18,240 nt of DNA from JBBQZL01 sp038207745 (GCA_038207745.1 JBBQZL010000030.1:1-18240), one strand, 5' to 3'; counted from the stretch's first letter, positions 1 through 7,493 are shown. Notes: generated by a model not told the origin, from the sequence alone. Translations and numbers: made by a program.

Positions 1-1026
1 TACCCGCAGGACATCCGCGAGCTGCTTGCCGAGCAGGACATCCTGGCGCTGCCATTTGCGACCGAGTACGGCGGGACCGGGACCGGGACCCTGATGCTGC
101 AGATGGCGGTCGAGGAGATCGCCAAGGCCTGTGCGTCGAGCGCGCTGATCCTGATGGTCCAGGAACTCGGCTCGCTGCCGATCGCCCTCTCCGGCACCGA
201 TGAGCAGAAGGCAAAGTGGCTTCCGCGCCTCGCCTCCGGTGAGATCACCCCCGCCTTTGCGCTCTCGGAGCCCGAGGCCGGCTCAGACCCGTCATCGATG
301 CAGACAAGCGCCGTCCGGGACGGCGACGAGTGGGTGCTCAATGGTCAGAAGAACTGGATCACCAACGCCGGAGTGGCCGACTACTACGTCGTCTTTGCCA
401 AGACCGATCGTGAGGCCAATCGTCTCAGCGCCTTCATCGTCGAGTCCGACCGGGACGGGTTTGATCCCGGGAAGCTCGAACACAAGCTGGGGATCAAGGG
501 ATCGCCGACAGGCCAGCCTTCATTCACCGATGTCCGGGTTCCTGCGGAAAACATGATCGGCGCCGAGGGCAAGGGTCTCTCGGTCGCGCTGGGGACTCTC
601 GAGCGCACCCGTCTTGGCGCTGCCGCCCAGGCGGTCGGCATCTCCCAGGGCGCCACCAACTATGCGAACCAGTACTCGAAGGAGAGGATCGCGTTCGGGA
701 AGCCGATCAACGCGCTGCAGGGAATCCAGTTCAAGCTGGCCGACATGGAGACACGCACGGCCGCGGCGCGGGAGCTTCTATACAAGGCCTGCGCCCTCGC
801 CGACAGCGGTTCACCCGAGCTCGGCAAATGGACCTCGATGGCAAAGCTCTTTGCATCGGATACCGCAATGGCGGTCACGATCGAGGCGATCCAGGTGCTG
901 GGCGGTTACGGCTACGTCAACGAGTTCCCGGTCGAGCGGATGATGCGCGACGCCAAGATCACCCAGATCTACGAGGGGACCAACGAGATCCAGAGAGTCG
1001 TGATCGCCAGGGCAATGGCGAGGTAG
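1..1026 (+). CDS. Acyl-CoA dehydrogenase, 5' end outside window
   Basis: FAD-dependent flavoenzyme that oxidises acyl-CoA to the trans-2-enoyl-CoA, as in fatty-acid or branched-chain acyl-CoA breakdown; cytosolic. The frame is open from base 1, so the N-terminal part of the helical domain is missing; about 341 residues are present. The FAD/substrate-binding stretch FALSEPEAGSDPSS is followed by NGQKNWITNAG, both family signatures. The C-terminal helical domain carries ERIAFGKPI and GGYGYVNEFPVERMMRD. The catalytic-base motif IYEGTNEIQR lies near the end, with its Glu at bases 973-975. The C-terminus is normal and complete. Substrate chain length cannot be told from sequence alone. It converges with the small minus-strand gene that follows (37-base gap). 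The family call is very sure, the exact substrate is not. Confidence 0.96.
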   Translation, partial: YPQDIRELLAEQDILALPFATEYGGTGTGTLMLQMAVEEIAKACASSALILMVQELGSLPIALSGTDEQKAKWLPRLASGEITPAFALSEPEAGSDPSSMQTSAVRDGDEWVLNGQKNWITNAGVADYYVVFAKTDREANRLSAFIVESDRDGFDPGKLEHKLGIKGSPTGQPSFTDVRVPAENMIGAEGKGLSVALGTLERTRLGAAAQAVGISQGATNYANQYSKERIAFGKPINALQGIQFKLADMETRTAAARELLYKACALADSGSPELGKWTSMAKLFASDTAMAVTIEAIQVLGGYGYVNEFPVERMMRDAKITQIYEGTNEIQRVVIARAMAR

Positions 1027-1063
1027 CGGGGACGGGAACGGCTGGGGAGCATCTGCGGCCCGC

Positions 1064-1363
1064 TCACTTGAAGCCGAGGAAGGCTTTCCTGACCAGGGAC
1101 TGGACCCGGTCACGTTCCCTCTGGGTCACGTTTGCGGGGCGGCCCTTGGACTTGACCAGGATCTCCTTGATCTCGCTGCGTTCCCGCTCGGTGAGGTTCG
1201 AGAAGACGCGCCTGCCGTGCTCGAGCAGCCACTGGGCACGGGCCCAGACCAGCTTCCACTCGACCTTGCGGGCGGCTGAGATCCCCTTGGCGGCCAGAGT
1301 CGCTACAGCCGCCGATCGCGTCGTCCCGCCTGTCTTTCCGTTGCCCTTCACGGGCTGAAGCAT
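1064..1363 (-). CDS. Small basic helical protein with internal repeat, function unknown
   Basis: A 99-residue, lysine/arginine-rich soluble protein of unknown function. The C-terminal half is made of two similar predicted helices, NLTERERSEIKEILVKS and NVTQRERDRVQSLVRKA, separated by the short linker KGRPA; the N-terminal part (KVEWKLVWARAQWLLEHGRRVF) is also helical and aromatic. Small proteins with this kind of RER-containing helix are, as I recall, common in actinobacteria, but I cannot name the family. There is no signal peptide or membrane segment. The ATG has no clear ribosome binding site. The gene points away from the phosphatase gene that begins 34 bases upstream, and converges on the acyl-CoA dehydrogenase. 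The high basic charge could suit nucleic-acid binding; that is inference only. Confidence 0.72.
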   Translation of the reverse strand: MLQPVKGNGKTGGTTRSAAVATLAAKGISAARKVEWKLVWARAQWLLEHGRRVFSNLTERERSEIKEILVKSKGRPANVTQRERDRVQSLVRKAFLGFK

Positions 1364-1397
1364 AGGTGAGTCGGGGCGTCAGGCATGCCGGTGAGGC

Positions 1398-1874
1398 ATG
1401 CTCCGGGCGATGCGCATTCTCTTCGTATGCCTTGGAAACATCTGTCGCTCGCCCACCGCGGAAGGAGCGATGCGCCATCTCCTGCTGAAGGCGGCTCTCG
1501 ACGGGGATTTCGAGGTCGACAGTGCAGGTACCGCGGACTGGCACACAGGCAAGGGCCCAGACCCTCGATCCGTCGAGGCAGCAGCGGATCGCGGCATCAA
1601 TCTGACCGGCGTCGCGAGGCAGGTCACGCCCGAGGATCTCGACAGTTTCGACCTGATCGTCGCGATGGATCGATCAAATCGCGATGACCTGCTCGAGATC
1701 AGCCCGGGCGCATCTCCGCGAATCCGCCTTCTGCGCGATTACGCCGACGGCACCGATCTCGACGTGCCGGACCCCTACCACGGTGATTCCGGTGGCTTTG
1801 CCGAGGTCCTCGATATCGTCCTGCGCAACTGCGCGGCGCTGCTCGCCTCCGAGCAAGACCTCCTGACGAAATGA
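1398..1874 (+). CDS. Low-molecular-weight protein tyrosine phosphatase
   Basis: Cytosolic phosphatase of the LMW-PTP family that removes phosphate from protein tyrosines (some relatives act on arginine phosphate). The P-loop CLGNICRS (C-x5-R-S) lies directly at the N-terminus after strand RILFV, and the general-acid loop VPDPYHG is present near the C-terminal third, so the active site is complete. Length (158 residues) is normal. Two starts are possible: ATG 1398 gives MLRAMRILFV, ATG 1410 gives MRILFV, which is closer to the usual family start. A GGTGAGG lies at 1391-1397, too near 1398 and rather far from 1410, so the start is not settled. The stop overlaps the start of a 52-residue ORF by ATGA, suggesting coupled translation. 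Confidence 0.95.
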   Translation: MLRAMRILFVCLGNICRSPTAEGAMRHLLLKAALDGDFEVDSAGTADWHTGKGPDPRSVEAAADRGINLTGVARQVTPEDLDSFDLIVAMDRSNRDDLLEISPGASPRIRLLRDYADGTDLDVPDPYHGDSGGFAEVLDIVLRNCAALLASEQDLLTK

Positions 1875-2029
1875 CCGACTCGCTCTTCGTACCCGATAGG
1901 CGCGGCATCGTAACCACCGCGATCCGCAAGATGGCTGGAGTCGACGAGGTGATGGTCACCGCGGAACCGGCCGGAGGCAGCGCCGCGCCGACGTCCGCGC
2001 CGGCCGTCGATGTCTCGATGGAGACCTGA
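1871..2029 (+). CDS. Small ORF translationally coupled to the phosphatase, unknown
   Basis: A 52-residue ORF whose ATG (1871-1873) overlaps the phosphatase stop (1872-1874) in the ATGA arrangement typical of translational coupling in actinobacteria. It begins MTDSLFVPDRRGIVTT, continues with a predicted helix (AIRKMAGVDEVMV) and ends in an Ala/Pro/Gly/Ser-rich tail (AEPAGGSAAPTSAPAVDVSMET). No known domain is recognised. Without it there would be about 160 bases between the phosphatase and the convergent GH16 gene, and it ends 5 bases before that gene's stop, so it fills the gap exactly. Against it: it is short, and low-complexity tails arise easily by chance in GC-rich DNA. It is offered as a probable but unproven gene. 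Confidence 0.45.
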   Translation: MTDSLFVPDRRGIVTTAIRKMAGVDEVMVTAEPAGGSAAPTSAPAVDVSMET

Positions 2030-2034
2030 GCCGG

Positions 2035-2949
2035 CTAATGGCGCTTCTTGCTGACCCGGACCCAATCGACGATCATCCGCGCCGGGAGCGGAGTTGACTT
2101 GCTTGGCTTTCCGGGCCAGACCCCACCGACCGCAAGGTTGAGAAGCATGAAGTGGGGGTGGTTGAAGTCCCATCGCTGACCCTTCTTGAGGTGGGACTTG
2201 CGAAGCTTGAAATAGGGGTCGCCGTCGAGGGTCCAGGTGATCATCTTGTGCTCCCAGTTGATTCCGAAGACGTGGAAGTGCCCGGTAATCGCCCGATGGT
2301 GACCGAGGCTGGTGTGACCGCCGATCCCGGGGCTGGCGAATCCCGGCCCGTGGGCGGTGCCGTAGGCGCGCTTCGGTTCGCTGCCGATCATTTCCATCAC
2401 GTCGATCTCACCGTTGTCCGGCCAGCCGACCCGGTTGATGTTAACTCCCATCATCCAGAAGGCCGGCCAGAGCGCCTGTCCCGCGGGCAGCTTGATCCGG
2501 GCTTCGAAGCGGCCGTATGTCTGTGAGAAGTGGCCTTTGGTCTTGATCCTTCCCGAGGTGATGTCACAGCTTCCGACCGGGCACTCGGGAACCTTTCCGT
2601 GCTCGCGCCAGGCGGTGATGACGAGATGTCCGTGGCCGTCAGTCGAGACGTTCTTGGATCGACGCGTGTATCTCTGCCACTCCTGATTGCCCCATTTGGG
2701 TTCGGCTCCGGTGTCGATGGACCATTTGGAGCCGTTCGGCCGATTGCCCCCTGGACCGCTGAACTCATCCGACCAGACCAGCTTCCACTTTGAGTGTCCG
2801 GCCGCTTCCGACTGCGATTCCGCCGGATTGGATGTGAGCGAGATCGCGATGAATGCGGCCAGCGCGACCGACACCATCCAGATCAGCGGTATGCGGAAGG
2901 GAATTCGGCGCGGGCGCGCTTTTCGACCTTGTTCGGGCCTGTCGGTCAC
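2035..2949 (-). CDS. Exported glycoside hydrolase family 16 (endo-beta-1,3-glucanase-like)
   Basis: Secreted or membrane-tethered retaining endo-beta-glucanase of the GH16 type; laminarin-like beta-1,3-glucan is the likely substrate, inferred from the ExDxxE motif. Using the GTG at 2949, a basic n-region (RKARPRRIPFRIP) is followed by a hydrophobic segment (residues about 25-43), then the catalytic jelly-roll: WSDEFSG at the start, NVSTDGHGHLVITAW, GRFEARIKLP, WPAFWMMG, and the catalytic motif GEIDVMEMIG with nucleophile E181, D183 and acid/base E186. The domain ends with the usual MLLNLAVGGVWPG. The frame stays open up to an ATG at 3063, but that longer start adds a polar stretch before the signal, lacks a ribosome binding site and would run into the leader of the divergent gene, so 2949 is preferred. 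It is divergent from the phosphodiesterase gene. Confidence 0.93.
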   Translation of the reverse strand: MTDRPEQGRKARPRRIPFRIPLIWMVSVALAAFIAISLTSNPAESQSEAAGHSKWKLVWSDEFSGPGGNRPNGSKWSIDTGAEPKWGNQEWQRYTRRSKNVSTDGHGHLVITAWREHGKVPECPVGSCDITSGRIKTKGHFSQTYGRFEARIKLPAGQALWPAFWMMGVNINRVGWPDNGEIDVMEMIGSEPKRAYGTAHGPGFASPGIGGHTSLGHHRAITGHFHVFGINWEHKMITWTLDGDPYFKLRKSHLKKGQRWDFNHPHFMLLNLAVGGVWPGKPSKSTPLPARMIVDWVRVSKKRH

Positions 2950-3068
2950 AGACTGTGCTTCGGCATTCCCGGCCGAATCGTGAATTCGCCGATCGTGCCA
3001 TCGCCCTGCACTATGCTCCCGGCATGGATCAATTGGGGGGAGCGCCGCGTGCTCTCTGGTCATCGTTT

Positions 3069-3076
3069 AGGGAGGG
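3069..3076 (+). promoter_or_regulatory. Ribosome binding site deciding the GTG start at 3081
   Basis: A strong Shine-Dalgarno AGGGAGGG lies 4 bases before GTG 3081. The same frame is open well upstream, including an ATG at 3024, but only the GTG has this site, and only it places a signal peptide at the N-terminus. A TATGCT at 3012-3017 fits a TANNNT -10 element, without a recognisable -35. Confidence 0.75.
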
Positions 3077-3080
3077 TGTT

Positions 3081-5429
3081 GTGAAGCGATACTTGGCTGC
3101 CGGACTCTTGACGGGCGCGATGCTGGTGCTCGGCGCGGCACCCGCGGGCGCCTCTCCATATATCCACGCCCACCGCGGTGGCGCGATCACGGCCGGCAAG
3201 CCGGTGACGCCTGAGAACACGATGCCCACCTTCGAGAAGGCCGCGGCGCAGGGATTCGTTCTCGAGCTCGACGTCAAGCTGACCCAGGACAACGTCCCCG
3301 TGGTGATCCATGACGCGACGCTCGACCGGACCACCGACTGCACGGGACTCGTTGCCGACAAGACGCTTGCCCAGCTCGCCTCGTGCCAGGTCGACATGAT
3401 CGGCGTCGAGGGCAATCAGGAGCAGCTCCCCGTCGGTGACCCGCGGCGGTCCTCGATCTCGACGCTGAGCGCGGTCCTCGACCTGCTGAAGGCGACGGGC
3501 GCCTCGGCGAATATCGAGATCAAGAACATCCCGACCGATCCCGACTTTGATCCGACCTATGCCTACGCCGATACGGTCACGAATACGATCAAGGCCTCCG
3601 GCGTGCCCTCCTCACAGCTGATCATCCAGAGCTTCACTCTCGGCAACCTCGAGCACGCGAAGGTGATCATGCCCGATGTGGACCTCTCGATTCTGACTCT
3701 CAACGCGCTCAACGAAGCGGGGCTCGAGTGGGCCGGCACCGGTGGTTTCCAGTGGGTATCGCCCCAGTGGCCCGTTGACCAGAATTTCATCTCGCGGGCC
3801 CACAGGGCCGGCTTCCAGGTTGTCCCATGGACGATCGATACCGCTGCGGACATGAAGACGGCGACGAAGCTCGGGTCGGACGCGATCATCACCAATGATC
3901 CGACCGTGGCGCGCACGAAGATCGCGTCGGTCATCGGCAAGGCTCCGAAGATCCCGAAGGCTCCGTCGAAGAAGTTCTGCCGCCGGAGAACGATCGCCAG
4001 CGGAACGATCAAGCCTGCGATGGCACTGCTCTCGAAGAAGGGCGCCAGGAAGGGCCCACGGGTCTTTGCGATGCAGTTCAAGCAGGACATCGCCAACGTC
4101 AAGACCTACAGCAAATTCCGTCGGAAGATCGAGTGCATGATCCGCCGCTGGGTTGTCCCGAACAAGGCGAAGAAGCGGCCAAACGTGGTCGCATTCAATG
4201 AGGATGTCGGGCTCGCGACGCTCGGCACCGGCACCCGTGGCGCAGCGACCCGCAAGGCCTTCAAGAACCCCACGTCGATCCCCGGCTGCGCCGAGGCCGG
4301 CTCGCCGTGCGGCGCGCTGAGCGGTCTGACTTCGATCGGCACCGCCTACTCGCAGCAGACGAGCGCCTATGACGTCCGTTTCGGGCCAACCCCCGGGCTG
4401 ACGCTCCCGTTCATCGGGGCAACCGACACGCTGGCCCGCGGCTGGATGCAGGTTTTCTCCGACATGGCGAGGCGCTATCACCTCTACATGGTCGGCTCGA
4501 GCAATCAGGCCCCCTTCAGGGAGTCACTCGACCCGGCCGAGATCGCCACCTTCGAGGATCCGGATCTCGCGGAACCGAAGAGCGTCTACGTCGCAACCGA
4601 TCCCGAGGTCTACAACCAGGCCTTCATGTGGGGTCCGAAGAACGTCAGAAGGGAAGGTCCGCGGCCGCTCAAGAACGTCGTCGCCCAAAACCGCAAGGTT
4701 CCGCTGACCTCGATCGAGCAGGCGCTCGGCATGACTCCCGGGCCGGCAACCGGTGCCGACGCAATCGCGAACCTCCGTCCCTACAGGCTGCCCGGCACCA
4801 AGGCCAGGGTCGGGTTCGCGACCAGCCTTCCGGCCTTTGAATACGGCTATCAATTCGGCGACGTGGCCCCGGCCATCGACCCATGCGGCAACGTCGCGGT
4901 CACCTACATGCGATGCCTGAATGCGCTCGGTGCCAATCTGGTCATGCAGGACGAGGCCAATCCCGGTGCCTGGGCCGGCGATGGCGGCGCCGGTGCCTGG
5001 CAGCCACTCGAGTGGATGGGGTCGACCTGGCGTGCTGTCGCGGACTCCGACGTCGGCTTCACCTACAACGTCACGCCCCACATGGTCGGCAATCTCGGTG
5101 ACCTCCCCTTCGACGGCCAGACCGCGATCACGCAGCGCGGGCTCAACGGACCGCGCAAGTGCACGTACGTGGGAAATCGCACCGCCCAGCCCGAGGACGA
5201 GCCGCCATACCTGCCGTATGTCGGGCCAAAGCGTGAGTTCCTCGCCCTGATCCCGTGGGTGAAGCCGGACACCTACCGTTCACGACTCCGCCTCACCTCG
5301 GCAAAGCTGGTTGCCGATTCAGGCAGCAGGCTCGAGAATCGCTACGTCGAGACCGCCGCAATAGCCGACCTTCCCTTTCCGCCGAAGGCCAAGCGGGCAA
5401 ACTGCGTCGGGGTGAAGGGCAGGGGCTAG
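3081..5429 (+). CDS. Exported glycerophosphodiester phosphodiesterase fused to a nitrilase-like domain
   Basis: A 782-residue secreted protein. Residues 1-24 (VKRYLAAGLLTGAML to PAGA) form a signal peptide. Residues about 27-280 are a GDPD domain that should hydrolyse glycerophosphodiesters to sn-glycerol 3-phosphate and an alcohol; it keeps H31 in HAHRGG, E62 and D64 in LELDVKL, H77 in VVIHD, and IEIKN and VVPWTI further on. After a basic linker, residues about 326-680 resemble the carbon-nitrogen hydrolase (nitrilase/Lnt) fold: E374 in VVAFNEDVG, K539 in NRKVPLTS, and GANLVMQDEANPGAW matching the usual GAdlivnpsn strand. At the nucleophile position, expected as a Cys in the GVAIC-type strand, the sequence is GFATS, giving S582. 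The last 90 residues are uncharacterised and basic. GDPD is sure; the second domain is a motif-level call. The gene converges on the next one with a 5-base gap. Confidence 0.9.
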   Translation: MKRYLAAGLLTGAMLVLGAAPAGASPYIHAHRGGAITAGKPVTPENTMPTFEKAAAQGFVLELDVKLTQDNVPVVIHDATLDRTTDCTGLVADKTLAQLASCQVDMIGVEGNQEQLPVGDPRRSSISTLSAVLDLLKATGASANIEIKNIPTDPDFDPTYAYADTVTNTIKASGVPSSQLIIQSFTLGNLEHAKVIMPDVDLSILTLNALNEAGLEWAGTGGFQWVSPQWPVDQNFISRAHRAGFQVVPWTIDTAADMKTATKLGSDAIITNDPTVARTKIASVIGKAPKIPKAPSKKFCRRRTIASGTIKPAMALLSKKGARKGPRVFAMQFKQDIANVKTYSKFRRKIECMIRRWVVPNKAKKRPNVVAFNEDVGLATLGTGTRGAATRKAFKNPTSIPGCAEAGSPCGALSGLTSIGTAYSQQTSAYDVRFGPTPGLTLPFIGATDTLARGWMQVFSDMARRYHLYMVGSSNQAPFRESLDPAEIATFEDPDLAEPKSVYVATDPEVYNQAFMWGPKNVRREGPRPLKNVVAQNRKVPLTSIEQALGMTPGPATGADAIANLRPYRLPGTKARVGFATSLPAFEYGYQFGDVAPAIDPCGNVAVTYMRCLNALGANLVMQDEANPGAWAGDGGAGAWQPLEWMGSTWRAVADSDVGFTYNVTPHMVGNLGDLPFDGQTAITQRGLNGPRKCTYVGNRTAQPEDEPPYLPYVGPKREFLALIPWVKPDTYRSRLRLTSAKLVADSGSRLENRYVETAAIADLPFPPKAKRANCVGVKGRG

Positions 5430-5434
5430 CCGGT

Positions 5435-6343
5435 TCAGCCGCCGGAGGACTCCACCCTTTCCGAGTCGGCGGACTGTCCCGGGTTGTTGGTCGGGCCCTT
5501 CGGAGCGACGGGGTCAGGCGCGTCCGCTGGGCCCTTCGGAGCGACGGGGTCAGGCTTGGTCGGTGGCGTCGGCGCGCCGGTCAGGGGGGAGGGCAGGTTT
5601 GGCGCGCCGCCGATCAGGTCCTGGAAGCCACGGTAATGGCGCCTGACCCGCTGGTCGCGCCACATCGACCGGGCAAGCTTCCTGTCTGACCTGCCGATGT
5701 AGAAGCGTCGCGACCACCAGGAGCCTGGGCGGGCAAGTCGAATTGCACCGACCTGCGCAATCAGGGGGATGAACACACCGCACACCCCCGTCCAGCGCTT
5801 GCCCTTCGAGAGCGCCACGGCGCAGAAGGCCAGGTTGATGAGCACAGTCGAGAGGACCGTGACTATCGATTCCTGCGAGCCGAACTCGAAGGGCGTGGCG
5901 CCGATGGCGAGGAGGCCGCCGAGCAAGAGCGCCAGAACCAGGGCGTCGACGGATTGCCGGCCCTCCTCGCTCCAGTAGACGTCCTCGAGATGCAGCCAGA
6001 GCGCGAATTCATCCAGGGTCAGCCCGACCCCGATCCCGAAGAGGGCAGCGATGATCTCGGTCCAGGGAGACTGATGTTCGAAGGTGATGCCGATGAAACC
6101 CGCGGCGATCATCAGGACGATTCCGAAGACCAGGTGGTGGACATGTACACCACCGGCGCTGACACTGCCCGGCCACCAGGTCACCTTCGGGTTGCGCATC
6201 AAACGGGTGCTGATTCTGATGAAGACGAACGAGAGCAGACATGCGCCGAGCACGATGAGGCCAAGTCGGGAATGGCCGCGAAGTGGCTCGTTCCCGATGT
6301 CGATACCGATGCTCGCGGCGCCCAGCAACATCGCTTCAGTCAA
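5435..6343 (-). CDS. Six-helix membrane protein with HVHH and DEFALWLHLED motifs
   Basis: Integral membrane protein of unknown function, 302 residues from a TTG start (an ATG four codons later at 6331 is equally possible). Hydrophobic segments lie at about residues 28-46, 70-89, 96-118, 133-152, 158-178 and 185-204. Polar residues cluster at membrane edges: HVHH (67-70) before the second helix, and DEFALWLHLEDVYW (111-124) at the end of the third. I recall this type of protein from actinobacteria as an uncharacterised membrane family. Residues 205-245 are a basic cytosolic-type stretch (WSRRFY, RRHYRGF), followed by a Pro-rich tail with two copies of PDPVAPKGP. It follows the aminotransferase gene by 17 bases on the same strand, so the two are probably co-transcribed. 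Confidence 0.82.
   Translation of the reverse strand: MTEAMLLGAASIGIDIGNEPLRGHSRLGLIVLGACLLSFVFIRISTRLMRNPKVTWWPGSVSAGGVHVHHLVFGIVLMIAAGFIGITFEHQSPWTEIIAALFGIGVGLTLDEFALWLHLEDVYWSEEGRQSVDALVLALLLGGLLAIGATPFEFGSQESIVTVLSTVLINLAFCAVALSKGKRWTGVCGVFIPLIAQVGAIRLARPGSWWSRRFYIGRSDRKLARSMWRDQRVRRHYRGFQDLIGGAPNLPSPLTGAPTPPTKPDPVAPKGPADAPDPVAPKGPTNNPGQSADSERVESSGG
5493..5555 (-). repeat. Two 27-bp direct repeats in the membrane protein tail
   Basis: Bases 5493-5519 and 5529-5555 are identical over 27 bases, with a period of 36 bases (12 codons), so the reading frame is preserved. Each encodes PDPVAPKGP in the proline-rich C-terminal tail. Identity at the DNA level, including silent positions, indicates a recent tandem duplication. 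Confidence 0.9.
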
Positions 6344-6360
6344 TCAAAGGAGGTGGTTGA

Positions 6361-7479
6361 TCAACTCCGTGACGACTCCGCGGCAGCCGAAAGCCCCGAA
6401 AGCCCGCGCCTCAGCTCTTCGGTGCTCGGCCAGGCGAACCCGAGCCTGAAGGAGCGGCGGTCCTGATCGAACCAGTGCCCGGGGCCGACGTAGGTCCCAT
6501 GCTCGCTCAGGAGGCACTCATAGAAACGGTTGATGTCGGTGTCGATGTCCGGGTGGATCCGCGGCAGGGCGACGACCCCTGCGGTCGGCTCGACCCACTC
6601 GAAGGTCTCCTGACCCTCGATCCAATCGCGCACGATCTCCAGGTGATCAGCGATCTTCGCCCTGACCTGCGGAAGGATCTCGGACCGGGCCGCCAGCACC
6701 CTCGATGCCATCTCCTCATCGATCGTCGCGCCGGTGATCAGGATCTGTTCCTTGGCGGCGAGCAGGGTCTCCATCAGCCCGGTGTCGATGCAGGTGATCC
6801 AGCCGATCCTGAGCCCGGGCATACCGTAGGTCTTGGAAACCGAGGAGACGCTGATCACCCTGGGGGAGAGCGACGCCGCGACGGGCAGCGGCTCGCCGTA
6901 CGCCAGCTCGCGGTAGGTCTCGTCGAGCAGCAGTCTCGCCGAGGGATGGCGCTCGACGATTCCGACGATCCTCTCGAGGGTCGCGGCATCGATCATCTGT
7001 CCGGTCGGGTTCTGGGGATAGGTGAGGCTGACCAGCTTCGTTCTTGGGCGAAGGGCCGCCTCGATCCGATCGGGTTCAAGTGCCCAGTGGTCCTCGAAGT
7101 GGAGGTCCAGGAACTCGACATCGGCCCCGAGGGCCATGGGAGTCTCGATATTGGTTGCGTAGTTTGGCCGGCAGACCAGAATGTGATCGCCGGATTCGAG
7201 CAGCGAGGTCGCGATCACGAACAGCGCGGCCGACGCGCCTGCGACGACGATCACATCTTGCTCGCCGACGCCCGTGGAGTCAGATGCGATCTCGGCGCGG
7301 AGTGCCGGATTTCCCCGGTGGTCGCCGTACTGGAGCAGCAGACCGGAGACGTCGGACTCGATGTCGTAATCGGCAAGTCTCATGTCCGAAAACGAGCTCT
7401 CGGAGAGATTGTTGGCGATCGTCTCGTATCCGAGCTCCTCGGGGGACTCGATCTCGATCGGAAGCCGGCGATAGCGCAA
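6361..7479 (-). CDS. PLP-dependent class I/II aminotransferase
   Basis: Fold-type I pyridoxal-phosphate enzyme, 372 residues from the TTG at 7479, cytosolic. Motifs in order: YGDHRGNPALRAEIA, GASAALFVIATSLL (cofactor phosphate region), YPQNPTGQ with the ring-binding Asn, LLDETYREL with the Asp that pairs with the pyridine nitrogen, and SVSKTYGMPGLRIGW with the Schiff-base lysine K216 and the phosphate-binding Arg. A C-terminal FRLGFAWP supplies the substrate carboxylate Arg. The substrate is not predictable; it is not obviously an aspartate or histidinol-phosphate aminotransferase. The longer frame, open to 7545, is rejected because AAGGAG sits 8 bases before the TTG. The start is only 41 bases from that of the divergent serine hydrolase. 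The membrane protein gene follows closely. Confidence 0.93.
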   Translation of the reverse strand: MRYRRLPIEIESPEELGYETIANNLSESSFSDMRLADYDIESDVSGLLLQYGDHRGNPALRAEIASDSTGVGEQDVIVVAGASAALFVIATSLLESGDHILVCRPNYATNIETPMALGADVEFLDLHFEDHWALEPDRIEAALRPRTKLVSLTYPQNPTGQMIDAATLERIVGIVERHPSARLLLDETYRELAYGEPLPVAASLSPRVISVSSVSKTYGMPGLRIGWITCIDTGLMETLLAAKEQILITGATIDEEMASRVLAARSEILPQVRAKIADHLEIVRDWIEGQETFEWVEPTAGVVALPRIHPDIDTDINRFYECLLSEHGTYVGPGHWFDQDRRSFRLGFAWPSTEELRRGLSGLSAAAESSRS

Positions 7480-7487
7480 CGTGGATT

Positions 7488-7493
7488 CTCCTT
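7488..7493 (-). promoter_or_regulatory. Ribosome binding site deciding the TTG start at 7479
   Basis: On the minus strand AAGGAG lies 8 bases before TTG 7479, fixing this rare start codon for the aminotransferase. No ATG or GTG candidate near it has a comparable site. Confidence 0.75.

Noticed and set aside
5424..5431. Palindrome GGCTAGCC at the GDPD stop codon.
   Set aside because: Eight bases with no loop, no extension of the arms and no T-tract; a chance palindrome around the TAG.
6347..6357. Perfect plus-strand Shine-Dalgarno AAAGGAGGTGG between the aminotransferase and membrane protein genes.
   Set aside because: It is on the strand opposite both genes; the only ORF it could serve (TTG near 6357, about 31 codons) is antisense to the aminotransferase end and shows no protein-like features.
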